The notes: a model not told the origin generated them from the sequence alone. DNA of 14,510 bases from Kmv34 sp964524965 (GCA_964524965.1 CAZGDY010000036.1:1-14510), one strand, 5' to 3'. Positions 1 through 6,323 are shown, numbered from the stretch's first letter. Numbers and translations are program-made.

Positions 1-20
1 CTACGGCCCCTACCTTTTAA

Positions 21-93
21 TGGGCGGAACAGGGCTTGAACCCGTGACCTCTGCCGCGTGAAGGCAGCGCTCTCCCGACTGAGCTACCCGCCC
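21..93 (-). tRNA. tRNA-Val (anticodon CAC)
   Basis: On the minus strand this folds into a complete cloverleaf of 73 nucleotides. The acceptor stem GGGCGGG pairs with the 3' arm including one G-U pair at its base, the D stem is GCTC/GAGC, the anticodon stem is CTGCC/GGCAG around the loop TTCACGC, and the T arm carries the usual TTCAAGC loop. The middle of the 7-nt anticodon loop is CAC, which reads GUG valine codons. The discriminator base is A and no CCA follows, so CCA must be added enzymatically. It lies 16 nt downstream of the last stop codon of the broken minus-strand gene. No integrase or duplicated tRNA end is visible in the window. Confidence 0.95.
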
Positions 94-109
94 TATCCTC
101 AAAAATACT

Positions 110-364
110 TTATAGATAATGATTAGAAAAAATAAAGCCTACAATTAATTTTTTTTCATTGTTTTCAGTGTTTAAACTATATATTATTTTTTGGCGAAAG
201 TCAATATCCCGCATTAAGTCTGTCAATTCATGGACCGTGCTCACTAATTCTGGAATTGTTGAATATTTGTCACTTTTTCTTTGTTTTCTTAAGGTGTCAC
301 AAGGAATGTTTTTTGCAATGTTTTTGAAGCGGCACCTCAGACGATGCTGCGGTATAATCATCAC
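110..364 (-). pseudogene. Probable frameshifted C-terminal continuation of the 297-689 gene
   Basis: An 84-codon open frame overlaps the end of the upstream gene by about 68 nt in a different frame. Its possible starts (GTG 364, ATG 361) lie inside the upstream gene and have no Shine-Dalgarno sequence in front of them. From about position 300 downward the translation looks like ordinary charged, amphipathic protein (for example TIPELVSTVHELTDLMRDID). Removing one A from the six-A run just before the upstream stop would join the two frames into one protein of about 190 residues. I therefore read it as the tail of a frameshifted gene or as a homopolymer sequencing error, not as an independent gene. 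The family is not recognised. Confidence 0.4.
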
Positions 365-689
365 TATGGTCTACTGTGACAACCATATCGTCTTTGCAAC
401 CTTTTTCTAGAACTTTAAGCGCAAATTCCAGGCTTTTTGTTTTGAAGTCCTCAAGCCCGTTAATACTCATTTCTTTCAAAGCGATGGGAGTAAACCGTAT
501 CTCGTAAGAAAAAAACTCCTTCCGATCCATCTGTGCGAATTTGGCTAAAACACTTCCGATTGGATAAACTCCATAAGACTTTCGTTCACCCACCTGAGGT
601 AATAGACTTATTTCAAAATCGTATAACTCGCCTTTTTGAGTTAACCACTTACCTTCATCTTTTTTGTCATTAAAAATTCTTGCTTTCAT
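297..689 (-). CDS. Hypothetical protein, probably truncated by a frameshift
   Basis: This gene encodes about 130 residues that I do not recognise. I chose the ATG at 689 (MKARIFNDKK) over the in-frame ATG at 698 because AAAAGG lies about 9 nt upstream of 689 but directly touches 698. The protein has no signal peptide or membrane segment and is rich in charged residues. It contains a plausible mixed alpha/beta stretch (ELYDFEISLLPQVGERKSYG) and a helical stretch (ALKEMSINGLEDFKTKSLEFAL). The reading frame ends shortly after a six-A run, beyond which another frame stays open to position 110. No family, partner or function can be inferred. The neighbours are a tRNA gene and another hypothetical gene on the same strand. 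Confidence 0.55.
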   Translation of the reverse strand: MKARIFNDKKDEGKWLTQKGELYDFEISLLPQVGERKSYGVYPIGSVLAKFAQMDRKEFFSYEIRFTPIALKEMSINGLEDFKTKSLEFALKVLEKGCKDDMVVTVDHSDDYTAASSEVPLQKHCKKHSL

Positions 690-806
690 GATTATCATCC
701 TTTTTAATAGTTTTTATCCGAGAAAAGGCAGACATAAGACCGAAAAGCTCTGCTATGATAATATTACTGGACTTGAATTCCTGGGTATTTTTTGCAAAAA
801 GAATTT

Positions 807-1253
807 TTAGGTGGAATGGATATAGGGAGGAGATCTTTCTTTAAAGGGAAAGTTTTTGCAGTGGATTTGAGAGAATAGTTGTATGTGGTTGGTATATTTA
901 AATAAGTTATGGGGTAAAAAAACTAAAGCACTGTGAAAGAAAGAGAATTTACTCTCAACAGCACTCTTATTTAGCTCAAATTTTTTAGATTCGAATTTCT
1001 TACCTTTAACAAGGATGGAGAAGGTGAGAAAATTCTTGTCTTTTTGTATCTCTGACATTAATTGAAAAATTGCACGATGATTATCGGAAGGTTTTTGGTG
1101 GGTGGAACGCGAAAATGGTTCTTCATTATTAATGGTATCAGGTGGCGGCTGTGCTCGAATTATCTCTAACCCAATAAAATTACTGAGGAAAAACAATACG
1201 GTAATAATTGCGACTTTTTGAACTACCTTGTGTTGTTTTCCTATATATAACAT
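807..1253 (-). CDS. Small secreted or membrane-anchored hypothetical protein
   Basis: This 148-residue ORF begins with a basic N-terminus (MLYIGKQHKVVQK) followed by a hydrophobic segment at about residues 14-30. A possible signal peptidase I site lies at IRA-QPPPD, which suggests export or anchoring at the membrane. The middle (about residues 65-100) is lysine-rich and looks genuinely coding. The C-terminal 40 residues (LFKYTNHIQLFSQIHCKNF...) look less protein-like, so a frameshift near the end is possible. The start has only a modest GGGA-type ribosome site. A good promoter (1340-1367) lies about 90 nt upstream and supports transcription. No family is recognised. Confidence 0.45.
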   Translation of the reverse strand: MLYIGKQHKVVQKVAIITVLFFLSNFIGLEIIRAQPPPDTINNEEPFSRSTHQKPSDNHRAIFQLMSEIQKDKNFLTFSILVKGKKFESKKFELNKSAVESKFSFFHSALVFLPHNLFKYTNHIQLFSQIHCKNFPFKERSPPYIHST

Positions 1254-1339
1254 AAATTCATTTTTCCCTTTATGTTTTTAATCCGCTGTAGAAATAACTT
1301 CCATCGATTTTTCTGTTCTCGGGCAACAGCTTTAATTTT

Positions 1340-1367
1340 ATTATAGGATAATTTATTCTTTGTTCAA
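1340..1367 (-). promoter_or_regulatory. Sigma-70-like promoter for the 807-1253 gene
   Basis: Reading the minus strand, TTGAAC (1367-1362) is followed after 16 nt by a perfect TATAAT (1345-1340). Transcription would begin near 1333, giving a leader of about 80 nt before the start codon at 1253. The leader contains a short stem (CTGTT/AACAG around 1312-1328). I do not recognise a riboswitch class in it. Confidence 0.55.
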
Positions 1368-1471
1368 GTCATACGAGATTGATAAATGCTATTTATGGTT
1401 TTTCTTAAAATCCTCTAAAGTCTTTTTCAATTACCCGTTTAAACCTTCATGATAAGAATATTAGGAAAGTT

Positions 1472-1495
1472 AGAGAGCAAGCTTTGCTCTTTTTT
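1472..1495 (+). terminator. Rho-independent terminator in the plus orientation
   Basis: AGAGCAA (1474-1480), loop GCT, then TTGCTCT (1484-1490) form a perfect 7-bp stem, extended by two weak outer pairs and followed by an uninterrupted run of six T. The T-run is on the plus strand, but no plus-strand gene lies to its left. On the minus strand, where it would serve the gene ending at 1567, the stem is followed by CTAACTTT, a poor U-tract. The rest of the gene-free stretch 1254-1566 holds only the promoter listed separately. Confidence 0.6.
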
Positions 1496-1566
1496 GTAGA
1501 ACAAAAGAGTAAGGTGCAACTTAAAAAGATGAATGAGACGGAAACTCAACCAAGGATATGCGAGAA

Positions 1567-2376
1567 TTAAGTACTATTCCACAGCCTCCGTACGTACTCG
1601 ATGGCTTTTGGAAGTTGGCGATCAGGCTCTTTTATGAAATCACCTTGTACTTCGAATGACATGTATCCGTCATACCCTATTTTCTTGAGCGAGCGGAAAC
1701 CAGCTGAAAAATCGATATGCCCATCCCCGGGAAGACTCCGATTACTATCGGAAATATGTACATGCCCAATGTCCTCTCCCGCCGCTTCAAGAGCTTCTCC
1801 AATATCCGGTTCCTCTATACTCATATGGAAGAAATCAGCTAGAGCCTTGACATTTAGTTTCTGGAGTTCATTGCGCATTGCACTCACTTCTTCTATCCGA
1901 TGACAGTAGCGCGTCTCGTATCGGTTTAAGATATCGATAATGAGAGGAAGACCAAACTGAGAGGCGAAATCAGCAGTTTCAGCCAGAAATTCCATGAAGT
2001 ACTTCATTTCTTCTTTGCTTGGCCGAATCATCCCTAATATGGGAACGAATTGCGCAGCGAACTCGGGAATAACCATGCTGTGATGAGCACCGATGTTTGC
2101 TGAGAGTTCAATGCTCATTTTTTGTGCGGCGATTTTCTCTTGCAGACTTTTACTATCTGTAATGGTAGAAAACCACGCTTTGCGCATAACCGCAATCTGC
2201 AAGACTTCTAAGCCAGTGCTATGAGCCGCCCGCCTTACATCTTTTTCAATCTGGCAGGGGTCGCTATCAGCACCAGCAAATACTTCGATACCATCAAAAC
2301 CGAATCTGGCTGCATTCTGGAACTTCTGGGCAATTGTTTCCCCCTGCAGCATCATATCGAGCACCGCTACTTTCAT
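1567..2376 (-). CDS. Sugar (phosphate) isomerase/epimerase, xylose-isomerase-like TIM barrel
   Basis: The 269-residue protein has the AP-endonuclease-2/xylose-isomerase-like TIM-barrel fold seen in D-tagatose/D-psicose 3-epimerases and related sugar isomerases. The family landmarks occur in order: FDGIEVF near residues 27-33, the IIDILNRYET strand at 146-155, DFFH at 181-184, GHVHISDSNR at 204-213 and SFEV at 240-243. By analogy D148, D181, H207 and E242 would hold the metal; R213 would contact substrate. The first ligand is usually glutamate in the epimerases; here it is aspartate. GGGAGG sits 4 nt upstream of ATG 2376, so the start is firm. It diverges from a COG4091 oxidoreductase, pointing to a shared pathway. 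The exact substrate cannot be read. Confidence 0.85.
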   Translation of the reverse strand: MKVAVLDMMLQGETIAQKFQNAARFGFDGIEVFAGADSDPCQIEKDVRRAAHSTGLEVLQIAVMRKAWFSTITDSKSLQEKIAAQKMSIELSANIGAHHSMVIPEFAAQFVPILGMIRPSKEEMKYFMEFLAETADFASQFGLPLIIDILNRYETRYCHRIEEVSAMRNELQKLNVKALADFFHMSIEEPDIGEALEAAGEDIGHVHISDSNRSLPGDGHIDFSAGFRSLKKIGYDGYMSFEVQGDFIKEPDRQLPKAIEYVRRLWNST

Positions 2377-2478
2377 AAATCCTCCCTTTTATTGTAGTGA
2401 GCACGTCCAGTCAGGATGCTCCTTAATTGCAATAATTTAGATTTGCTAAAACGCCAATATGGTTAGTTATCACGCTTT

Positions 2479-2506
2479 AGGCTATCACCTTTAGAAGTTT
2501 TGTCAA
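2479..2506 (-). promoter_or_regulatory. Candidate promoter of the isomerase gene
   Basis: On the minus strand a perfect TTGACA (2506-2501) is followed after 16 nt by TAGCCT (2484-2479), which keeps the three most conserved -10 bases. The start codon lies about 95 nt downstream of the predicted transcription start. The -35 box overlaps the 2502-2520 dyad. Confidence 0.4.
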
Positions 2507-2520
2507 TTTCCCGCATTGAC
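2502..2520. promoter_or_regulatory. Operator-like dyad in the divergent region
   Basis: GTCAAT-N7-ATTGAC is a perfect 6-bp dyad. It overlaps the minus-strand -35 box and sits 20-38 bp upstream of the plus-strand -35 box. This position would let one bound regulator affect both divergent promoters. The regulator is not encoded in the window. Confidence 0.4.
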
Positions 2521-2528
2521 TGAAAATT

Positions 2529-2542
2529 CAATTTGGAAATTG
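2529..2542. promoter_or_regulatory. Palindrome overlapping the plus-strand -35 box
   Basis: CAATTT-GG-AAATTG has 6-bp arms around a 2-base centre and overlaps the TTGGCA -35 element at 2540-2545. It could be an operator. In A/T-rich DNA a palindrome of this length can also be chance. Confidence 0.25.
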
Positions 2543-2568
2543 GCATAAATAATTATTAAGAGTATAAT
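2540..2568 (+). promoter_or_regulatory. Promoter of the COG4091 oxidoreductase gene
   Basis: TTGGCA (2540-2545) and a perfect TATAAT (2563-2568) are separated by the optimal 17 nt. Transcription would start near 2575, leaving a leader of about 165 nt before the ATG at 2739. That leader begins with an inverted repeat (2580-2608). Confidence 0.6.
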
Positions 2569-2579
2569 TTACACTCTAT

Positions 2580-2608
2580 CCCATAGTATAAAATAATTTG
2601 TCTATGGG
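2580..2608. promoter_or_regulatory. Inverted repeat at the transcription start of the COG4091 gene
   Basis: CCCATAG (2580-2586) and CTATGGG (2602-2608) are perfect 7-bp arms separated by 15 nt of A/T-rich sequence, so the half-site centres are 22 bp apart, about two helical turns. It covers roughly +5 to +34 of the predicted transcript. That fits a roadblock operator for a dimeric repressor; an RNA hairpin in the leader is the alternative. Confidence 0.45.
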
Positions 2609-2738
2609 GAGAAGTTGGATTTCAAGACAAAATTTTGTTATAAGAGGAGGTGAAAAATCAACAGGAAATTGGTTAATAGGAAAATGTGGTGAGTTCAGTA
2701 TGATGGGTAACTTACTTTAAAGTCAGGAGGAAAAGTTA

Positions 2739-4112
2739 ATGTTTCAGCTTAATGAATGTCTTGAAAAATTGGACAAAGAAGGTACTCCCATAAGAACCTC
2801 TGTTATTGGAGCAGGCAGTATGGGTAGCGGCATGGTAACGCAGACTAGCAAGGCCCCTGGAATGCAAGTAGATGTTGTAGTGGACATAAAGATTGAAAAT
2901 GCAATTAATTCTTTGACAATGGTCCCGGGAATAAATGAGAGTAAAATAGTCATTTGTGATTCTCTTGCTGATGCTGAAAAAGCCTTAAAAAGTGGCAAGA
3001 AGGTATGTAGCACTAATCCAGAAATTGCCTGGGGTCTTAAAACAATAGACGTAGTTTGTGAAGCAACTGGTGTTCCGGCCGCTTATGCCGGCATTGCCCT
3101 CAACGCCATTAGAAATAAGAAACATGTGGTAACTTTAAATGTAGAAGGAGACGTATGCATTGGTCATATCCTGAAAATGTTTGCTGACAATGCCGGGGTT
3201 GTTTATACCGGTATTTATGGAGATGAGCCGGGATGTGCTATGGCTTTATATTATGAAGCGGCCGCTTTGGGTTACGATATTGTTGCTATGGGTAGAAGTG
3301 ATATGGGTGGCTCCGATTTAAAGTGGAATAAAGAAACTGTCAAAAAACCTTTGCGAGATGCTGGATTTGCTGACATGGAACGTAACTCAGCTATGTTTGC
3401 TTCTTTTTGTGACGGGTCAAAAACTAATGAGGAATGTTGTATGATGGCTAATGCAACTGGGCTAAGGCCTGATGTTCGGGGTATGCATGGACCTTATGTT
3501 TCCTTTGAAGAATTTCCTGGAAAGGTCCCGGAGCTGCTACAGTTAAAAAAGAATGGAGGGATACTAAACAATCTAGGGGTGGTGGAAAAAATTAAGCCAC
3601 CAGGAGACTCACCAGTACCACTAGGTCATAACTTTATCTGGGTATTTGTGGTGGTTCGCGCAACTACTCCTTTAGAGAAAGGCATGCTGAGCTTAGGAGG
3701 GCACGTAAAGGCAGGTGTAGATAATAGAATCTTTTATTCTTGCTATCACAGAGTTTCCATGCAAGCACCTATTACTGTTGCTGCTGTAGCGATAGACCAT
3801 CGAGCAACTGTTACTCCTATGGCAGGCAACAAGAGAGCGGCCGATGTAATAACAATGGCTAAAAAGGACTTAAAAGTGGGTGAAGTAATAGATGAGATTG
3901 GAGCATTTTGTACTACTGGCCGCATAGAAGTGGCAAGTATTGCTAGGAAAGAGAATTTATTACCTTTTACCTTAGCTGCAGGAGCCAAAGTTAAAAGAGC
4001 TATTTCTAAAGAAGGTTTTTTAACCTACGATGATGTTGAACTTCAGGATGATCAAGCCTTAATTGTTCAGCTTAGAAATTTACAGAGTAAACTATTTGGT
4101 GATTTACACTAA
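2739..4112 (+). CDS. NAD(P)-dependent oxidoreductase with C-terminal SAF domain (COG4091, homoserine-dehydrogenase-like)
   Basis: The 457-residue protein matches the group annotated as predicted homoserine dehydrogenase with a C-terminal SAF domain. The N-terminal Rossmann fold shows the dinucleotide motif VIGAGSMGSG at residues 22-31 and an acidic residue ending strand 2 (VVVDI, near 49). DVVCEATG at 104-111 and KHVVTLNVEGD at 128-138 belong to the same cofactor domain. The middle (about 155-365) is the substrate domain, and the SAF domain follows from about 368 to 445 (AKKDLKVGEVIDEIG onward). True homoserine dehydrogenases lack SAF, so activity on homoserine is unlikely; a sugar-acid-derived substrate is a guess. 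AGGAGG lies 8 nt before the ATG. It has its own promoter and terminator and diverges from the TIM-barrel gene. Confidence 0.85.
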   Translation: MFQLNECLEKLDKEGTPIRTSVIGAGSMGSGMVTQTSKAPGMQVDVVVDIKIENAINSLTMVPGINESKIVICDSLADAEKALKSGKKVCSTNPEIAWGLKTIDVVCEATGVPAAYAGIALNAIRNKKHVVTLNVEGDVCIGHILKMFADNAGVVYTGIYGDEPGCAMALYYEAAALGYDIVAMGRSDMGGSDLKWNKETVKKPLRDAGFADMERNSAMFASFCDGSKTNEECCMMANATGLRPDVRGMHGPYVSFEEFPGKVPELLQLKKNGGILNNLGVVEKIKPPGDSPVPLGHNFIWVFVVVRATTPLEKGMLSLGGHVKAGVDNRIFYSCYHRVSMQAPITVAAVAIDHRATVTPMAGNKRAADVITMAKKDLKVGEVIDEIGAFCTTGRIEVASIARKENLLPFTLAAGAKVKRAISKEGFLTYDDVELQDDQALIVQLRNLQSKLFGDLH

Positions 4113-4119
4113 GAGATTG

Positions 4120-4141
4120 ATTGGGAAAGGCTCAATTTTTT
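4120..4141 (+). terminator. Rho-independent terminator after the COG4091 gene
   Basis: ATTGGG (4120-4125), loop AAAGG, CTCAAT (4131-4136) form a 6-bp stem with one G-U pair, followed directly by a run of T to 4141. It starts 8 nt after the stop codon. The stem is short, so termination may be partial and allow some readthrough into the zinc dehydrogenase gene. Confidence 0.5.
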
Positions 4142-4205
4142 CTTGAATTTTCGATATGACCTAATTTCCTGTTGGGCGGGTTAGTTATCTCTCGCAATCA
4201 TCCCG

Positions 4206-4237
4206 TACTTTTTCCCGATAGTTGCACTTAAAAAGTA
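4206..4237. repeat. 8-bp inverted repeat in the 4113-4408 spacer
   Basis: TACTTTTT (4206-4213) and AAAAAGTA (4230-4237) are perfect arms around a 16-nt loop. The spacer between the two dehydrogenase genes also contains GGTTAGTTATC (4179-4189), the same 11 bases as at 2461-2471 upstream of the isomerase gene. I found no convincing -35/-10 pair in this spacer. Confidence 0.3.
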
Positions 4238-4408
4238 GGAGAAGCAGTTAGGAAGATGTAAGAGTTTAAGCTGGGTTCATACTGGTTAAATAAAAAATAA
4301 CTCAGTTCATAAACTAATAAAAGCAAGGAATATTTTATAGCAAAAAACTTACAATGAAATTACAAAGGTGTTTTTAAAAATATTAGCAACTATATAAAGG
4401 AGCGGTAA

Positions 4409-5461
4409 ATGAAAGCAGTAGTTTTTCGAGGAAAAGGAGATTTACATGTGGAAGAGTATTCTTTATCTCCGCTTAAGGAAGGGTGGGCAAGGATAAGAGT
4501 AGAGGAGGCAGGAATTTGCGGTTCCGATGTACACGTACGTCACGCGGGATTTTTTTCCTCTCCCGGTGATATGGAGGGGCATATATTAGGTCATGAGAAT
4601 GCTGGTGTAGTAGTAGAGGTAGGAAAAGGAGTAAATAGGATAAAAGAAGGGGATCGGGTAGCAGTTAAAGCCTGGATTACATGTGGGAAGTGTGCCTATT
4701 GTCAAACCGGGGTTTCTACCTACTGCCCAGAGGCAAAACTTATTGGATACGCTTATCCGGGAGGATTTGCTCCTTTTATGGATGCTCCAGAAAACTTAAT
4801 GTTTAAATTACCAGATTCTGTATCCTTTAGTGAAGCCTCTCAAGCTGACCCGGTAGCCTGTGGAATTCATGCCTTGTCAGTTGGGGAGTTTGAAGCGGGA
4901 GGAACAGCGGTAGTGATTGGCGATGGTGCTATAGGTCTTTTTGCTATGCAGGCAGCTGGGTTAAATACTCCTAAGAATCTTATCATGGTGGGAAAACATC
5001 AGAAAAATCTTAAGATAGCTTCTCAGTTGGGAGCAACAGAGGTTGTAGATGTCACCCAGGTGGACCCTATCCAGGCAGTTGAGGAGATAACTAAAGGAGA
5101 AGGAGCTGATATGGTGATTGAGGCTGTAGGGCGGGAAGCTGATACAGCAGAGCAGGCAATCCAGATGGCTTGTCCTACCGGAAGAGTTATAATAATGGGC
5201 GTTTTTACCGGGCCCCGACCCATTTCTCTACCTGCAGTATTCTTCAAAGGTCTTAAAATAATTGGATCACCAGCTTATATGTATTGGGGACGCAGAGAGG
5301 AATTTCAAAGAGCTCTTGACTTAATAGAGGCTAAAAAAATCAAAGTTACCCCTTTAATTACCCACAAGGTTGAGTTGGAAAGAACTAAAGAAGGTTTTGA
5401 TATCCTTGGTAACAAGAATGAAACGGGAGCCATTAAAGTTAATGTTCTTCCTCAAAAGTAA
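4409..5461 (+). CDS. Zinc-dependent medium-chain alcohol/polyol dehydrogenase
   Basis: The 350-residue protein is a classical zinc MDR enzyme, closest in layout to threonine, sorbitol and butanediol dehydrogenases. The catalytic zinc site is C37 in GICGSDVH (35-42), H62-E63 in the GHE motif and probably D147. The structural zinc site is complete: C92, C95, C98 and C106. The cofactor-binding Rossmann motif is GDGAIGL at 171-177. The length is normal for the family. The ribosome site AAAGGAG is 6 nt before ATG 4409. It would oxidise a secondary alcohol or polyol with NAD(P) in the cytoplasm. The substrate is not predictable, but its position downstream of the COG4091 gene suggests the same catabolic route. 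A strong hairpin follows at 5503. Confidence 0.88.
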   Translation: MKAVVFRGKGDLHVEEYSLSPLKEGWARIRVEEAGICGSDVHVRHAGFFSSPGDMEGHILGHENAGVVVEVGKGVNRIKEGDRVAVKAWITCGKCAYCQTGVSTYCPEAKLIGYAYPGGFAPFMDAPENLMFKLPDSVSFSEASQADPVACGIHALSVGEFEAGGTAVVIGDGAIGLFAMQAAGLNTPKNLIMVGKHQKNLKIASQLGATEVVDVTQVDPIQAVEEITKGEGADMVIEAVGREADTAEQAIQMACPTGRVIIMGVFTGPRPISLPAVFFKGLKIIGSPAYMYWGRREEFQRALDLIEAKKIKVTPLITHKVELERTKEGFDILGNKNETGAIKVNVLPQK

Positions 5462-5502
5462 GTTTAAAGTCTAATTTGTACTTAGCTTAAAGTTATTTAT
5501 AA

Positions 5503-5539
5503 TATACCAAGGGAAGAACGATGGTCTTCCCTTGGTATA
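5503..5539. terminator. 15-bp perfect hairpin after the zinc dehydrogenase gene
   Basis: TATACCAAGGGAAGA (5503-5517) is perfectly complementary to TCTTCCCTTGGTATA (5525-5539) across a 7-nt loop. It begins 41 nt after the stop codon and neither strand shows a U-tract after it. It probably ends or stabilises the dehydrogenase transcript. A small palindromic repeat element is the alternative. Confidence 0.5.
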
Positions 5540-5540
5540 A

Positions 5541-5765
5541 GAAAACAAAAGAATAGTTAAATAAATTTTCACTTTTGTAAAGGCGAGAAATAACCAAAAT
5601 TTTTCCGAGGATTATTGTTCTTGGGGTGGTGGATTTAGAAATAGCAGTAGCAGAACAGAAACATCTTGGGTCACCTGGTTAAATGGTCTGACTTGAGTGG
5701 TTGATAAACTATCGCATGAATTATGAGGTGGACTCCCGCAGAGTTGCAGATGCAAGAAGACTTAA
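5541..5765. other. Gene-free stretch, nothing recognised
   Basis: Between the hairpin and the next gene I find no ORF with a ribosome site, no RNA gene and no clear repeat. Short stretches read like protein in changing frames (around 5630-5760), so it may hold a decayed coding fragment. I cannot name it. Confidence 0.3.
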
Positions 5766-6323
5766 TTAATCATGAATAGCGCTAAGATTAGCATGGGCAA
5801 TCCATTGCCATCCATTTTCTGTCTCAAGCCAGACACTTAATCTCATAGTGGGCTTAGATGATACTTTTTCCCCAGCAATGGTTTCCTTTGCTGCAGCAAA
5901 ATAGGTGACAATAATGACAGACCCGTTGCGGGTTGTTTCGAAGTTACTTAGCGTATATTCCCCAAGATTCAAGTTCTTGAGCAACTTTATTTGGACTTCA
6001 CGATTGCGGGCACTGTCAGCATGCACTGACTGAAATCCGGGAGCTATTTTACTTTCAACCACTGACCAGTTCTGTGCCTTTATTTCAGCCCAAATTTCCC
6101 GCACCAATTTCTCTCCGCTGATNNNNNNNNNNNNNNNNNNNNNNNNNNNNNNNNNNNNNNNNNNNNNNNNNNNNNNNNNNNNNNNNNNNNNNNNNNNNNN
6201 NNNNNNNNNNNNNNNNNNNNNNGTGGATTCTTCGGTAGTAGCGGTCCATCCAGGAAAACAGGTGAGGACGGACAATAAAAGAATCACCGTAATTACACTA
6301 AGTCCCATTTTTTTGGTATTCAC
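5766..6323 (-). CDS. Exported protein with a SnoaL/DUF4440-like domain, interrupted by an assembly gap
   Basis: The N-terminus is an export signal: MNTKK followed by the hydrophobic GLSVITVILLLSVLTCFPGW, with a possible cleavage after GWTA. I prefer GTG 6323 because GGGAG lies 6 nt upstream, whereas ATG 6383 has no close ribosome site. After the 100-N gap the C-terminal part has the pattern of the cystatin-like SnoaL/DUF4440 fold: a helix (VREIWAEIKAQNWSVVESKIAPGFQ), then strands ending WLETENGWQWIAHANLSA. Such proteins often bind small ligands, but the function here is unknown. The true gap length is not known, so the continuity of the frame across it is assumed rather than shown. Confidence 0.65.
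   Translation of the reverse strand: MNTKKMGLSVITVILLLSVLTCFPGWTATTEESXXXXXXXXXXXXXXXXXXXXXXXXXXXXXXXXXXISGEKLVREIWAEIKAQNWSVVESKIAPGFQSVHADSARNREVQIKLLKNLNLGEYTLSNFETTRNGSVIIVTYFAAAKETIAGEKVSSKPTMRLSVWLETENGWQWIAHANLSAIHD
6123..6222. other. Assembly gap of exactly 100 N
   Basis: One hundred undetermined bases interrupt the exported protein gene. A round 100 is a conventional placeholder for a join of unknown size, so coordinates across it are nominal. Confidence 0.97.

Noticed and set aside
1..110. tRNA-Val as an integration site for a mobile element
   Set aside because: No integrase, no duplicated tRNA 3' end and no phage-like gene are visible in the window.
306..330. A AAA AAC heptamer resembling a -1 frameshift slippery site in the broken gene
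   Set aside because: A -1 slip at this heptamer would move from the downstream frame into the upstream one, the wrong direction; a one-base indel explains the data better.
1270..1335. Possible riboswitch in the leader of the 807-1253 gene
   Set aside because: Only short stems are visible and no conserved aptamer core that I can name; the downstream gene gives no metabolic hint.
1601..1903. 100-codon plus-strand ORF inside the isomerase gene
   Set aside because: It is antisense to a clear enzyme gene, has no ribosome site, and its composition (Ser/Arg/Pro-rich) mirrors the opposite strand.
2642..2682. Perfect anti-Shine-Dalgarno match (GGAGGTGA) in the COG4091 leader, suggesting a leader peptide
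   Set aside because: No ATG, GTG or TTG lies at a suitable distance; the nearest frames are 7-8 codons with bad spacing.
5600..5765. Possible transposase remnant
   Set aside because: Short protein-like stretches occur in several frames, but none carries a recognisable transposase motif or terminal repeat.
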